Assembly: GCA_964498065.1 (NCBI GenBank)
Contig: CAZCFZ010000063.1
Coordinates: 1 to 21,870 of the forward strand
Reading direction: 5' to 3'
From: FEN-1297 sp964498065
GTDB taxonomy: Bacteria; Bacteroidota; Ignavibacteria; Ignavibacteriales; Ignavibacteriaceae
Length of the DNA stretch: 21,870 nt
Part shown: positions 7,490-15,642 of the stretch, piece by piece
Numbering within the stretch: the stretch's first letter is position 1
How the letters are laid out: the number at the start of each line of letters is the position of its first letter
Position numbers and translations under genes: made by a program
Notes under the pieces: generated by a model
Databases searched by the model: none
The model's input: the letters and a program-made list of their open reading frames with translations, nothing else
What the model was told of the DNA's origin: nothing

Positions 7490-9622
7490 ATGAAAAGATC
7501 ACTTTCTATTTTGTTTATCATTTTGACTTTCTATAGCACAAATTATTTTGCACAAAACAATAGAAAAGCTAATCTGCCGTCGGTTATCCAAGATTCGGTA
7601 CAAGCAAATCCGCCAATAGTTTTACTTTCAAAAAATTACAAGGATTCGGTAATTTTAAGATGGTCTCCGGGAAATGCACTCCTCTGGAAATTCGCAAACG
7701 AATACGGATATATTTTAAAAAGGATTAAAATAAACAGCAGCGGCGATCCTATTACTTCAAGTCTAGTACAGCTTAATAATAAACCTATAGTACCTTTATC
7801 TTTAAATGAAATGAAAACCAAATTCGGTAAAACCGATACTCTTGCCGCAGTAGCCGCACAACTTTTATACGGCAAACATTTTTTTGCTAACCTAAAGAAA
7901 GGGATAAATTTAAATCAAATAATGATGCAAAATACTGAAGAAGAAAACCGGTTCGGTTATGCCGTTACGATGGCTGATTTTGCTCCTCAGATTTCTTCCG
8001 CTTTGGGACTGCGATGGGTTGATAAGAATATTGAAAAAGGCGCATCATATCTCTATATGATTTATACACTTGTTCCTCAAAAATTAATGGAAAGTGATAC
8101 TGCCTATACTATGGTTAACACAAGCGAACCTTTATTTATTCCTTCTATGCCTCAAGTTAGAGTTGAAGAATTGGATAGAGCAGTAAAGTTCCATTGGAGC
8201 GGTCTTGAATCAAGAAGATATTTTTCTGCATATAATATTGAAAGATCCAGCGACGGCGGGAAAACATATAAGCGGGTTAACAAATTCCCGATTATTCAAA
8301 CGGCGGCACCTAAAAAATTATATTTGCCTGACAGTATGGTAGTGATCGATTCTCTTCCGCAAAATTATTTCCGTTATTATTATAAGATTACAGGAATTAC
8401 TCCTTTTGGAGATTTAGGCAAGTCAAGCCCTGCATTACATGTGATGGGTGTAGACAAAACGCCTCCGTCCGCTCCGACTAAAGTTAATGTCGAAAATATT
8501 AAAAAGAATCATGTTAAAATAACCTGGCAGAAAAAGATAAAAGAAAAAGATTTTACAGGTTATATGATAGGCAGGGGAACTAATATCACCGGACCTTTTA
8601 TGCCTTTATTTTTAAAACCGTTAAGTAAATATGCAACTCAATATATAGACACAACTGCAGCTCAACATGGCAAAAACTTTTATGTAATCTCAGCATTGGA
8701 TACTGCCGGAAATGCAGGCGTTTCATTCCCGGCTTATGTTATAATGAAAGATACAACGCCGCCTGCAAAGCCGACAGGCTTAACCGGCACAATTGATTCA
8801 AGCGGAGTTGTTACATTAAAATGGAATATGGGTAAGGAAGAAGACTTATTAGGCTATCTTGTTTACTTCGCAAATTCCAAGGAACATGTCTTTACTCCGT
8901 TAACAAAAGGATTTTTGGTAGATACAACATTTATAGATACCATTTCTTTGAACACACTTACACGAAAAATTTATTATACCGTTATAGCTTTTGATAAGAA
9001 TCAGAATGCTAGTCCTTTTTCGGATACCTTAGCGTTAACAAAACCCGATACAATTCATCCTGTAAAGCCTGTAATAGGGAGCTATTTTGTAACTGATTCC
9101 TCGGTTACTTTTTCTTGGACTCCCAGCTCAAGTGAGGATGCAGATTCACAGTTTGTTTTCAGAAAAGAAGGTAATAGTAATTGGGAATTACTCGCAAAGT
9201 TTGATAATAAAACAGATACTTATACGGATACTACTGTAAAAAGATTAAAGCATTATTTGTATTCCGTGGAAGCTATGGATTTTTCAAAACTTAAAAGCGG
9301 AAAATCCTTCCCGTTAAATGTAAGAGTTTATGACAGCGGAGTAAGAAAATTAATTAATAGATTCAGCGCAGAACTTTCTGAAGATAGAAAGTCGGTACAC
9401 CTTAAATGGCAGCAGAGAAGTGAGAGTAACTCAAAGGTAATCATTTATAGAAATTTTAATAATTCCGGCTTGCAGATGTATGATTCAACTCCAGGGAAAA
9501 ACAATTCTTATGATGACATCAATATTCAAAAAGGAAAATATCAGTATGCAATTAAAGTCGTTATGAATAACGGTACTGAATCTCCGATAAGTAAATTGGT
9601 TTCAGTAGATGTTAGTAAGTAA
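7490..9622 (+). CDS. Exported fibronectin type III repeat protein
   Basis: A 710-residue protein with a signal peptide ending NYFA|QN. FN3-like units can be read at about 40-215 (enlarged by an insertion), 220-320, 325-420, 424-515, 520-612 and 615-710. Each has the W-core strand (LRWSP, FHWSG, ITWQK, LKWNM, FSWTP, LKWQQ) and, in most, the later Y-x-Y/V strand (YYYKITGITPFG, FYVISALDTAGN, YYTVIAFDKNQN, YLYSVEAMDFSK). TPPSAP and TPPAKP linkers mark domain edges. There is no catalytic motif, anchor or sorting domain, so it reads as a periplasmic or surface scaffold. AAGG overlapping the previous stop serves ATG 7490. It sits third in the exported-protein run and probably binds the giant protein or the barrel; that is inference. 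Confidence 0.75.
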   Translation: MKRSLSILFIILTFYSTNYFAQNNRKANLPSVIQDSVQANPPIVLLSKNYKDSVILRWSPGNALLWKFANEYGYILKRIKINSSGDPITSSLVQLNNKPIVPLSLNEMKTKFGKTDTLAAVAAQLLYGKHFFANLKKGINLNQIMMQNTEEENRFGYAVTMADFAPQISSALGLRWVDKNIEKGASYLYMIYTLVPQKLMESDTAYTMVNTSEPLFIPSMPQVRVEELDRAVKFHWSGLESRRYFSAYNIERSSDGGKTYKRVNKFPIIQTAAPKKLYLPDSMVVIDSLPQNYFRYYYKITGITPFGDLGKSSPALHVMGVDKTPPSAPTKVNVENIKKNHVKITWQKKIKEKDFTGYMIGRGTNITGPFMPLFLKPLSKYATQYIDTTAAQHGKNFYVISALDTAGNAGVSFPAYVIMKDTTPPAKPTGLTGTIDSSGVVTLKWNMGKEEDLLGYLVYFANSKEHVFTPLTKGFLVDTTFIDTISLNTLTRKIYYTVIAFDKNQNASPFSDTLALTKPDTIHPVKPVIGSYFVTDSSVTFSWTPSSSEDADSQFVFRKEGNSNWELLAKFDNKTDTYTDTTVKRLKHYLYSVEAMDFSKLKSGKSFPLNVRVYDSGVRKLINRFSAELSEDRKSVHLKWQQRSESNSKVIIYRNFNNSGLQMYDSTPGKNNSYDDINIQKGKYQYAIKVVMNNGTESPISKLVSVDVSK

Positions 9623-9660
9623 AGACGGAATGCAAAATATCTAAAAACACTTATAATAGA

Positions 9661-9697
9661 ACACGGATAATGCGGATAACACGGATTTTCACAGATA
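9661..9697. repeat. Degenerate GGAT tandem repeat (9-10 base period)
   Basis: Inside the 102-base gap between the FN3 gene and the barrel gene, (C)GGAT occurs at 9665, 9674 and 9683, with a related AGAT at 9693, giving a period of 9, 9 and 10 bases. Sequences of the form ACACGGATTTACACAGAT are, as I recall, dispersed intergenic repeats in several Bacteroidota and related genomes. Whether this one is dispersed cannot be seen from one copy. Confidence 0.45.
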
Positions 9698-9724
9698 AAT
9701 TATGATTATGAAAAATATAAAGCA

Positions 9725-11698
9725 ATGATTGATAAATTCATAAAATATTTTTTGGTTATTTCTTCAGTGTATCAAATTAATGTTTATGCGCAAAACAGCA
9801 ATGATGCTGATTCAACAAAAAGTTTTTTCGCTAAGAATATTTATGTTACCGGAGATTTAGGCGCATACGGTGAACTTTATTCAATATCCGGAAGAGATAA
9901 GAGAAGACCTTCGGCAACAGGCAGAATTTATTTCAGACCTACTTTACATTTATTCAATTTAATAGATATACCTTTTGAATTTTTAATTTCAACCGAAGGC
10001 AGCAGTGCAAGACAGAATATTAATCAGTTTGGTATAAATCCAACCTGGAGCTGGGGAAACTTACATCTAGGTGATTTTAATGAATCTTTCTCAAACTATT
10101 CATTAGGCGGGATAAACATTCGAGGAGCCGGGTTAACTATTACACCCGGGCAGTTTAGTCTTTCCGTAGTAGGCGGTTATACACAGCGTGCTGTGCAGGG
10201 GGGGGCTTCTAACGGAAGCTACGATCGTTATCTTTACGGTGCAAAAATTGGATTAGGAAAAAGTTCAGGTTCGAATTTTAATTTACTTTTTTTGCGTGTT
10301 AGAGATAAGCCTTCTTCACTGCCATCAGCAGCTCCTTCAATTACTGTACTCGCACCAAACGGCGGTGATGTTTACCCAATCGGTTCGATACAAACAATAA
10401 GATGGACGTCTGTTAACTTACCGGGAGGTGTGGTTATTGAAGTATCAAGAGACGGCGGAAGTACTTATTCGGTTTTGTTTACAAATGAGCCGAACGCAGG
10501 TTCGGTAAGTTGGACGGTTACCGGCACACCGACTTTTCAAGCTTTAATAAAAATAATTAGTCTTGATGATTCCACAGTCTATGATCTTAGTGATGAAGAA
10601 TTTACTATCGGATCTAATGTACCGGGCCAGGCAGGAAATATTACACCTGTAGTTACAAATGGAGCGGCTGTTACTCCGCAGGAAAATCTTGTCGGTGGAT
10701 TATTGTGGAAGGTACTGTTTCTTAACAAAATATTATCATGGCAATCGGAAGTTGATGGAAGTGTTTACACAAGGGATATGCGTGCGGAAACACTTAACCT
10801 TGATTCCGTAAGCATTCCGAATTTCGTTAAAGGAATTTATTCTCCAAAAATCAGTTCAAGTGTGGATTATTCCGTAAATACCGAATTAGGATTTAACCTC
10901 AATTCCGTAAATGCGAAAATAGGGTACAAGTTTATTGGTCCCGGTTATACATCACTAGGTCTTCCTTATCTTATAAACGATCAGCAGGAATTTACCGCTA
11001 TGACATCATTTAGGATTTCAAGATTCGGCGTGAATTTAAATTGGGCTCGATACAACGACAATCTTATTGAGCAGAAACTTTATACAACTATCAGGAATCA
11101 ATATAATTTATCTTTAAGCGGGATGATAACTTCATACTGGAACGGTAATATTACAACAACAATATTAAATATGGGTAATAATTCAAATAACGATACTACT
11201 AAAGTTAATTTCTCCACATTTTTATTAAGCACTACTCATTCATTTGTGTTAAGCCAAAATTCAGTATTAAGAACAATTAATTTTAATTATAATTATCAAA
11301 GCTCCGGTGATAATTCTCCTTTAAGAAGCGGCACCAAATCAATAAGCAATAATTTAACATTTGGATTAAATTTCCAGGTAACCAAAACCATTACGGCAAA
11401 TGCATCGGCAGGATTTATTGCTTCTACATATGCAGATACAATAAAATCAAAAACTCAAGTATATTCAATCGGTGCTCAGGAAAGCTTTCTTAACAGAAAA
11501 ATGACAGCTTCAATTAATTTGTCAAATTCTTCAACCGGATCAAACAATGCTTTAAATATAAATATATCTTCGGGATATAAAATTTCAAAAGCAGATAATG
11601 TTTATTTATCAATTTTATTTAACAATTTTAAAGGAGGTCCACAAGAAAGCAGTTTTCATGAATATATAGCATCATTAACAATTTCGCATAGGTTCTAG
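9725..11698 (+). CDS. Outer-membrane beta-barrel with an inserted Kre9/KNH-like domain
   Basis: A 657-residue protein with a signal peptide ending NVYA|QN. Residues about 38-195 contain amphipathic barrel strands (GRIYFRPTLHLF, IPFEFLIST, FSLSVVGGYTQ, FNLLFLRV). Residues about 205-295 form an Ig-like domain resembling the Kre9/KNH family (ITVLAPNGGDVYPIGSIQTI, RWTS, DLSDEEFTI). After a short linker, from ENLVGGLLWKVL (about residue 321), barrel strands continue to the end. The last strand SLTISHRF ends in Phe, the usual BAM-recognised C-terminus of outer-membrane barrels. The Ig-like domain therefore probably sits in a loop of the barrel. An 8-G run lies in codons 158-161. ATG 9725 overlaps the stop of a six-to-eight-codon mini-ORF and has no clear Shine-Dalgarno. 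It is the last gene of the exported set. Confidence 0.78.
   Translation: MIDKFIKYFLVISSVYQINVYAQNSNDADSTKSFFAKNIYVTGDLGAYGELYSISGRDKRRPSATGRIYFRPTLHLFNLIDIPFEFLISTEGSSARQNINQFGINPTWSWGNLHLGDFNESFSNYSLGGINIRGAGLTITPGQFSLSVVGGYTQRAVQGGASNGSYDRYLYGAKIGLGKSSGSNFNLLFLRVRDKPSSLPSAAPSITVLAPNGGDVYPIGSIQTIRWTSVNLPGGVVIEVSRDGGSTYSVLFTNEPNAGSVSWTVTGTPTFQALIKIISLDDSTVYDLSDEEFTIGSNVPGQAGNITPVVTNGAAVTPQENLVGGLLWKVLFLNKILSWQSEVDGSVYTRDMRAETLNLDSVSIPNFVKGIYSPKISSSVDYSVNTELGFNLNSVNAKIGYKFIGPGYTSLGLPYLINDQQEFTAMTSFRISRFGVNLNWARYNDNLIEQKLYTTIRNQYNLSLSGMITSYWNGNITTTILNMGNNSNNDTTKVNFSTFLLSTTHSFVLSQNSVLRTINFNYNYQSSGDNSPLRSGTKSISNNLTFGLNFQVTKTITANASAGFIASTYADTIKSKTQVYSIGAQESFLNRKMTASINLSNSSTGSNNALNINISSGYKISKADNVYLSILFNNFKGGPQESSFHEYIASLTISHRF
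10198..10205 (+). repeat. G8 homopolymer inside the outer-membrane barrel gene
   Basis: Eight consecutive G bases span codons 158-161 (Gln-Gly-Gly-Ala) near the end of the first barrel section. Gain or loss of one G would shift the frame and truncate the protein, so this is a possible slipped-strand switch. As sequenced the frame is open. Confidence 0.75.
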
Positions 11699-11752
11699 GT
11701 CAATTATAATCTGAATGGAATAATGAAAAATCATTTGTATTGATTTATATTC

Positions 11753-11865
11753 ATTACTTGTCGGTAATAGACATTCATTGTCATTTTTATTCATTGTTGG
11801 CTAAGTGTCTTAAGTCACTTTCATAAACTTATATGGTTAATTATATTGGGTAAAAAATACACCCA
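11753..11865. promoter_or_regulatory. Dyad-rich upstream region of the sensor-kinase gene
   Basis: The 190-base gap between the barrel and kinase genes holds several dyads: ATTAC-N6-GTAAT (11753-11768), TGTC-N7-GACA (11759-11773), an 18-base near-palindrome AAGTGTCTTAAGTCACTT (11803-11820, one mismatched pair) and TGGGT-N9-ACCCA (11847-11865). TTCATT also occurs three times (11750, 11774, 11790). I find no convincing promoter hexamers. An autoregulatory control region is plausible but not shown. Confidence 0.35.
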
Positions 11866-11888
11866 TTTATAATAACCGGCTTAAACAT

Positions 11889-14789
11889 TTGCGAAAAATT
11901 ATTACTGCATTCGTAGTTATATTTATTTATGCATCAATTACCAATGCTCAAACGCGGTTCAGCATTAATTATACGACAGGCAACGGACTGATTCAGAATA
12001 CGGTTAGGGCAATTATACAGGATTCCAGAAAAAGACTTTGGATTGGCACAGCTGAAGGTGTTAGTATTTATGACGGTACCGGTTTTTCAAATTATCCGCC
12101 GATAAATTCTTTAAAAAATCCCGTGATAGACTGCTTTTTTAAAGTGGGGAAAGATACAATTTTAGCCGGAACAGAAGGCGGAGGAATAGTTATCTTTTCA
12201 CTCGTTAAGTATGAGCCCGATAGTGTTTCGGGATATCTTTTTGGCAAGAAATATTTAATTAATAATTATGTAGATGATATAATGCAGGACAGTTTCGGCC
12301 ATATTTGGATTTGTACGGATTCAGGTGTGACAAAGTGGAAGAATATTAATGTTTTAAAAGAAAAAAATCCTAAACCCGGCGATGTTGAACATTTTTCCTC
12401 AAAGCAGGGTCTGCTGGGGCTTTCAATTATTAATGCGGTTGAAGGAAAAGACGGCAGCATCTGGTTCGGAACGTCCAGAGGATTATCAAAATATTCAAAC
12501 GGTAAAATTATTCATTATACATCTGAAAACGGATTTCCTGAATTACCAATTACTACTTTATTTATGGATAATACCGGCATTTTGTGGATATGTACAAAAG
12601 AAAGTATTTATAAATATCAAAACAATAAATTTTCTCCTTTTAGTTTTAATTATACCGGTAATTTTCCGCAAGTAGAAAATATCATTCAGGATAAAAATAA
12701 TACATTCTGGATTGGTACAAATAACGGGCTTTTTTATTATAAAAATTCGAAAATAAAAAAAATTTATCTGCGTAAGGAATACGGTGCAAATCTAATTATT
12801 TCTCTTTTGGAAGATAAAGAAGGAAATATATGGGCTGGTACGATACACGGTGCATTCAAATTGCAATCTACAAATTTTACTCTGCTCCCAAAGACTTCCG
12901 ACTTAAATTATATTTATAAAATATTTCCCGATAAAGAAGGGAATTTAAATGTGTTAAGCTCAGAAGGATTATATAAAATAAAAAATAACCGGCTGGTTCC
13001 TTTCACAATTCTTAATAAAATACCGACAAGAAATATCCGTGCAGTTGTATTAGAAAATAATAAGCCTGTTTGGATTGGAACAAATAAAGGTTTATTTAAG
13101 ATTAATCATAAAAAAATAAAAGAATATAATACTAAAAATGGTTTGAAAAGCAACTCAATTGTATCATTAACCATGATTGATAGAAATATTCTGCTGGTTG
13201 GTACCGATAACGGATTATCGGTTATTGCCGATAACAATTACGTAAATAATAATAAATTTAATTTGATGAAGACTTTATACGCAAAGCTTCCAGAAGGACC
13301 GGTAAGATCAGTTTTAATTGATAATAATAAAAATATATGGCTGGGATATTTATACAGCGGTTTGTATGAAATTAAAAATGATTCAATAATAAAGATTACA
13401 GGAGAAAAGAATTTTCAAGCCGGAAATATTCGGGGGCTTTACGAAGATTCGAAAGGCAATATATGGGCCGCTACCAGATACAACGGAGTATTTGAATATT
13501 CAAATAATTCATGGAAACAATTTACCGCCAAAAACGGACTCGGAAGCGACTGGGTGTCTACAATTATTGAAGATAAAGAACATAGAATCTGGTTTGGAAC
13601 CGCAAGAGGTGTAGTACGTTTGGATGGAAATAAATGGAGGGCTTACGATGCAAGTGACGGTGCAGCTTCCGGTGAAATTACAGCTTCTGCAATTGACACA
13701 TCCGGGAATCTATGGTTCGGCACTTATAATGGTATTTATAAATACTATGATAAAAATAATATACAGCCTTCCAGCCCTTACGTATATATAAAACAAATTG
13801 AAGTAAATGGAAGCAGAAATATTCAATTTAAGCCTAATCAAACAACTCACCTTTCATATAACCAGAATACTATTGCTTTTGAATTCGCCGGTGTATGGCT
13901 AAGGAATGAAACTAAAGTTTATTATAAATACAAACTTATCGGTTTCGATAAAAATTGGTCAAGACCTTTAAACAGCAACTATATAAGATTCCATAATCTG
14001 TCTGCCGGTAAATATAAATTTGAAGTTTTAGCTAGGACTCCCGATGGTGTTTGGAATTCCGGTCCTGCAGAGGTTTCATTTGAAATTGGTCTCCCTTTCT
14101 GGAAAGAATGGTGGTTTATTGGCTTATCTGTAATTCTAATTTTGTCGGTAATCTATATGATTTATATTTATAAAATTAGAAGGATATTGGAACTTGAAAG
14201 GTTAAAAACTAAAATTGCCAGCGACCTGCATGATGATGTTGGAATAACCTTATCACGTATATCATTAATATCAGAATTAATAAAAGAAAATATAGAACCG
14301 GAAAAAATAAAAGAAAATTTAAACGATATCGGATCTTTGTGCAAAGATGCACTTAGTACAATGAGTGACATAGTTTGGTCAATTGATTCAAGAAATGATA
14401 ATGTAGACTCCTTAATAAACCGTATACATGATTCTTGCTCGTCGACTCTTCCTGCTGCGGAAATAACTTACTCTTTTAATATTGAAGGACTAGACGGGAA
14501 AAAAGCAATTAGATCCGAGATAAGAAAAAATGTTTATTTAATCGCAAGAGAAGCTCTGAATAATATTTTAAAACATTCCTGTGCTTCTAATGTAATTATA
14601 GAAATTATAAACACAGATGATATATTTACTATGACTATAGCCGATAACGGCTCTTGGAAAATATCTAATCCAAAATTAACCGGACATGGAATCAGAAATA
14701 TGAAGGCTAGGGCAAAGGAAATCGGCGGACACATTGAAATTATTAAAAACGGCGGGACAAAAATAACTTTTACAATGAATAGTGTATAA
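11889..14789 (+). CDS. Two-component propeller sensor histidine kinase
   Basis: A 966-residue membrane sensor kinase. A signal peptide ends TNA|QT. Residues about 30-640 are a periplasmic beta-propeller array of Reg_prop blades, recognisable by repeated WIGT..G(L/V) motifs (WIGTAEGVS, WFGTSRGLS, WIGTNNGLF, WIGTNKGLF, WFGTARGVV, WFGTYNGIY). I count about 13-14, which fits two seven-bladed propellers. A Y_Y_Y domain follows at about 675-735 (YYKYKLIGFDKNW), then one membrane helix at about 741-761. The cytoplasmic part is an HPK7-type kinase: H-box SDLHDDVG with phosphoacceptor His781, N-box LIAREALNNILKHS (about 882-895), G1 ADNGSW and G2 GHGIRN. There is no fused receiver or AraC domain, so it is a classical, not a hybrid, kinase. 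The start is TTG 11889; an in-frame stop at 11838 and no upstream ATG leave it the best choice. Partner: the regulator 47 bases downstream. Confidence 0.9.
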   Translation: MRKIITAFVVIFIYASITNAQTRFSINYTTGNGLIQNTVRAIIQDSRKRLWIGTAEGVSIYDGTGFSNYPPINSLKNPVIDCFFKVGKDTILAGTEGGGIVIFSLVKYEPDSVSGYLFGKKYLINNYVDDIMQDSFGHIWICTDSGVTKWKNINVLKEKNPKPGDVEHFSSKQGLLGLSIINAVEGKDGSIWFGTSRGLSKYSNGKIIHYTSENGFPELPITTLFMDNTGILWICTKESIYKYQNNKFSPFSFNYTGNFPQVENIIQDKNNTFWIGTNNGLFYYKNSKIKKIYLRKEYGANLIISLLEDKEGNIWAGTIHGAFKLQSTNFTLLPKTSDLNYIYKIFPDKEGNLNVLSSEGLYKIKNNRLVPFTILNKIPTRNIRAVVLENNKPVWIGTNKGLFKINHKKIKEYNTKNGLKSNSIVSLTMIDRNILLVGTDNGLSVIADNNYVNNNKFNLMKTLYAKLPEGPVRSVLIDNNKNIWLGYLYSGLYEIKNDSIIKITGEKNFQAGNIRGLYEDSKGNIWAATRYNGVFEYSNNSWKQFTAKNGLGSDWVSTIIEDKEHRIWFGTARGVVRLDGNKWRAYDASDGAASGEITASAIDTSGNLWFGTYNGIYKYYDKNNIQPSSPYVYIKQIEVNGSRNIQFKPNQTTHLSYNQNTIAFEFAGVWLRNETKVYYKYKLIGFDKNWSRPLNSNYIRFHNLSAGKYKFEVLARTPDGVWNSGPAEVSFEIGLPFWKEWWFIGLSVILILSVIYMIYIYKIRRILELERLKTKIASDLHDDVGITLSRISLISELIKENIEPEKIKENLNDIGSLCKDALSTMSDIVWSIDSRNDNVDSLINRIHDSCSSTLPAAEITYSFNIEGLDGKKAIRSEIRKNVYLIAREALNNILKHSCASNVIIEIINTDDIFTMTIADNGSWKISNPKLTGHGIRNMKARAKEIGGHIEIIKNGGTKITFTMNSV

Positions 14790-14836
14790 TTGTTCAGCGA
14801 TTATTTACAAACTTTAATCAAATAACGAAATTATAA

Positions 14837-15466
14837 ATGATTAATATTGCAATAGTAGAAGACGATGCTGTATTCCGCGAAGGGATTCGCAAATATCTAG
14901 TTTCACAAGAAAATATTAACTGCGAGTTAACCGTTGATTCTATAGAAGGTTTAATTAAAAGTCTTAACGAGGAAACTATAATTGACATTATTTTAATGGA
15001 TATCAGACTTCCGGGTATGTCCGGAGTGAGCGGTGTTAAAATGATAAAGGATTTATACCCTGAAGTTGAAATTATAATGCTGACCGTCTACACAAACCCG
15101 GATAAGATTTTTGACTCTTTAAGAAACGGTGCAGTCGGATATCTTTTAAAAGACACTTCGCTAATTGAATTGAAGAAGACAATTGAAATAGTATATTCCG
15201 GCGGCTCATCTATGTCCCCGGAAATTGCAAGAATGGTAATTGATAGATTTAATCATACGGGCAAAATTGATCCCGATAATAATTTGACCCCGAAGGAAAA
15301 GCAGGTAATTAGCTGTCTTGAAGAAGGTTTAAGTTATAAAATGATAGGTGAGAAACTGCAAATCTCAGTAGATACGGTGAGATTCCATATTAAAAATATT
15401 TACCGGAAACTTCATATTAATTGTAAAACCGATTTAATTAAAAAATCATTAAGAGGGGAAATATAA
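14837..15466 (+). CDS. NarL/LuxR-family response regulator
   Basis: A 209-residue cytoplasmic transcription factor. The receiver domain (1-125) has the acidic pair Glu8-Asp9-Asp10, phosphoacceptor Asp55 in LMDIRLPG, Thr83 and Lys105 in YLLKDTS, so all switch residues are present. A LuxR-type helix-turn-helix covers about 145-200 (LTPKEKQVISCLEEG, then DTVRFHIKNIYRKL). It follows the propeller kinase by 47 bases and is its evident partner: HPK7 kinases typically phosphorylate NarL-type regulators. LuxR-type domains usually bind inverted repeats as dimers, so the dyads at 1312-1327 and 11803-11820 are candidate sites (inference). I see no Shine-Dalgarno before ATG 14837. No strong terminator follows in the 176 bases before the next gene. 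Confidence 0.93.
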   Translation: MINIAIVEDDAVFREGIRKYLVSQENINCELTVDSIEGLIKSLNEETIIDIILMDIRLPGMSGVSGVKMIKDLYPEVEIIMLTVYTNPDKIFDSLRNGAVGYLLKDTSLIELKKTIEIVYSGGSSMSPEIARMVIDRFNHTGKIDPDNNLTPKEKQVISCLEEGLSYKMIGEKLQISVDTVRFHIKNIYRKLHINCKTDLIKKSLRGEI

Positions 15467-15642
15467 AGGCAATTTAAATATCAACATTAGACCATTCCAA
15501 CCTATTTTCGGTACCTATATTTCAATTTTCTGAATTAAATAGATGCTTTCGTAAAACAATAAAATTTTCAGCAGAAAGTTATTTTTCATATTTTTGTTAA
15601 TTCATTTTATAAATTGATATATGCAAAATAATTAAAGAAGTA

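Noticed and set aside
10198..10205. Frameshift or pseudogene at the G8 tract
   Set aside because: The frame is open across the tract and barrel strands continue to a proper terminal Phe.
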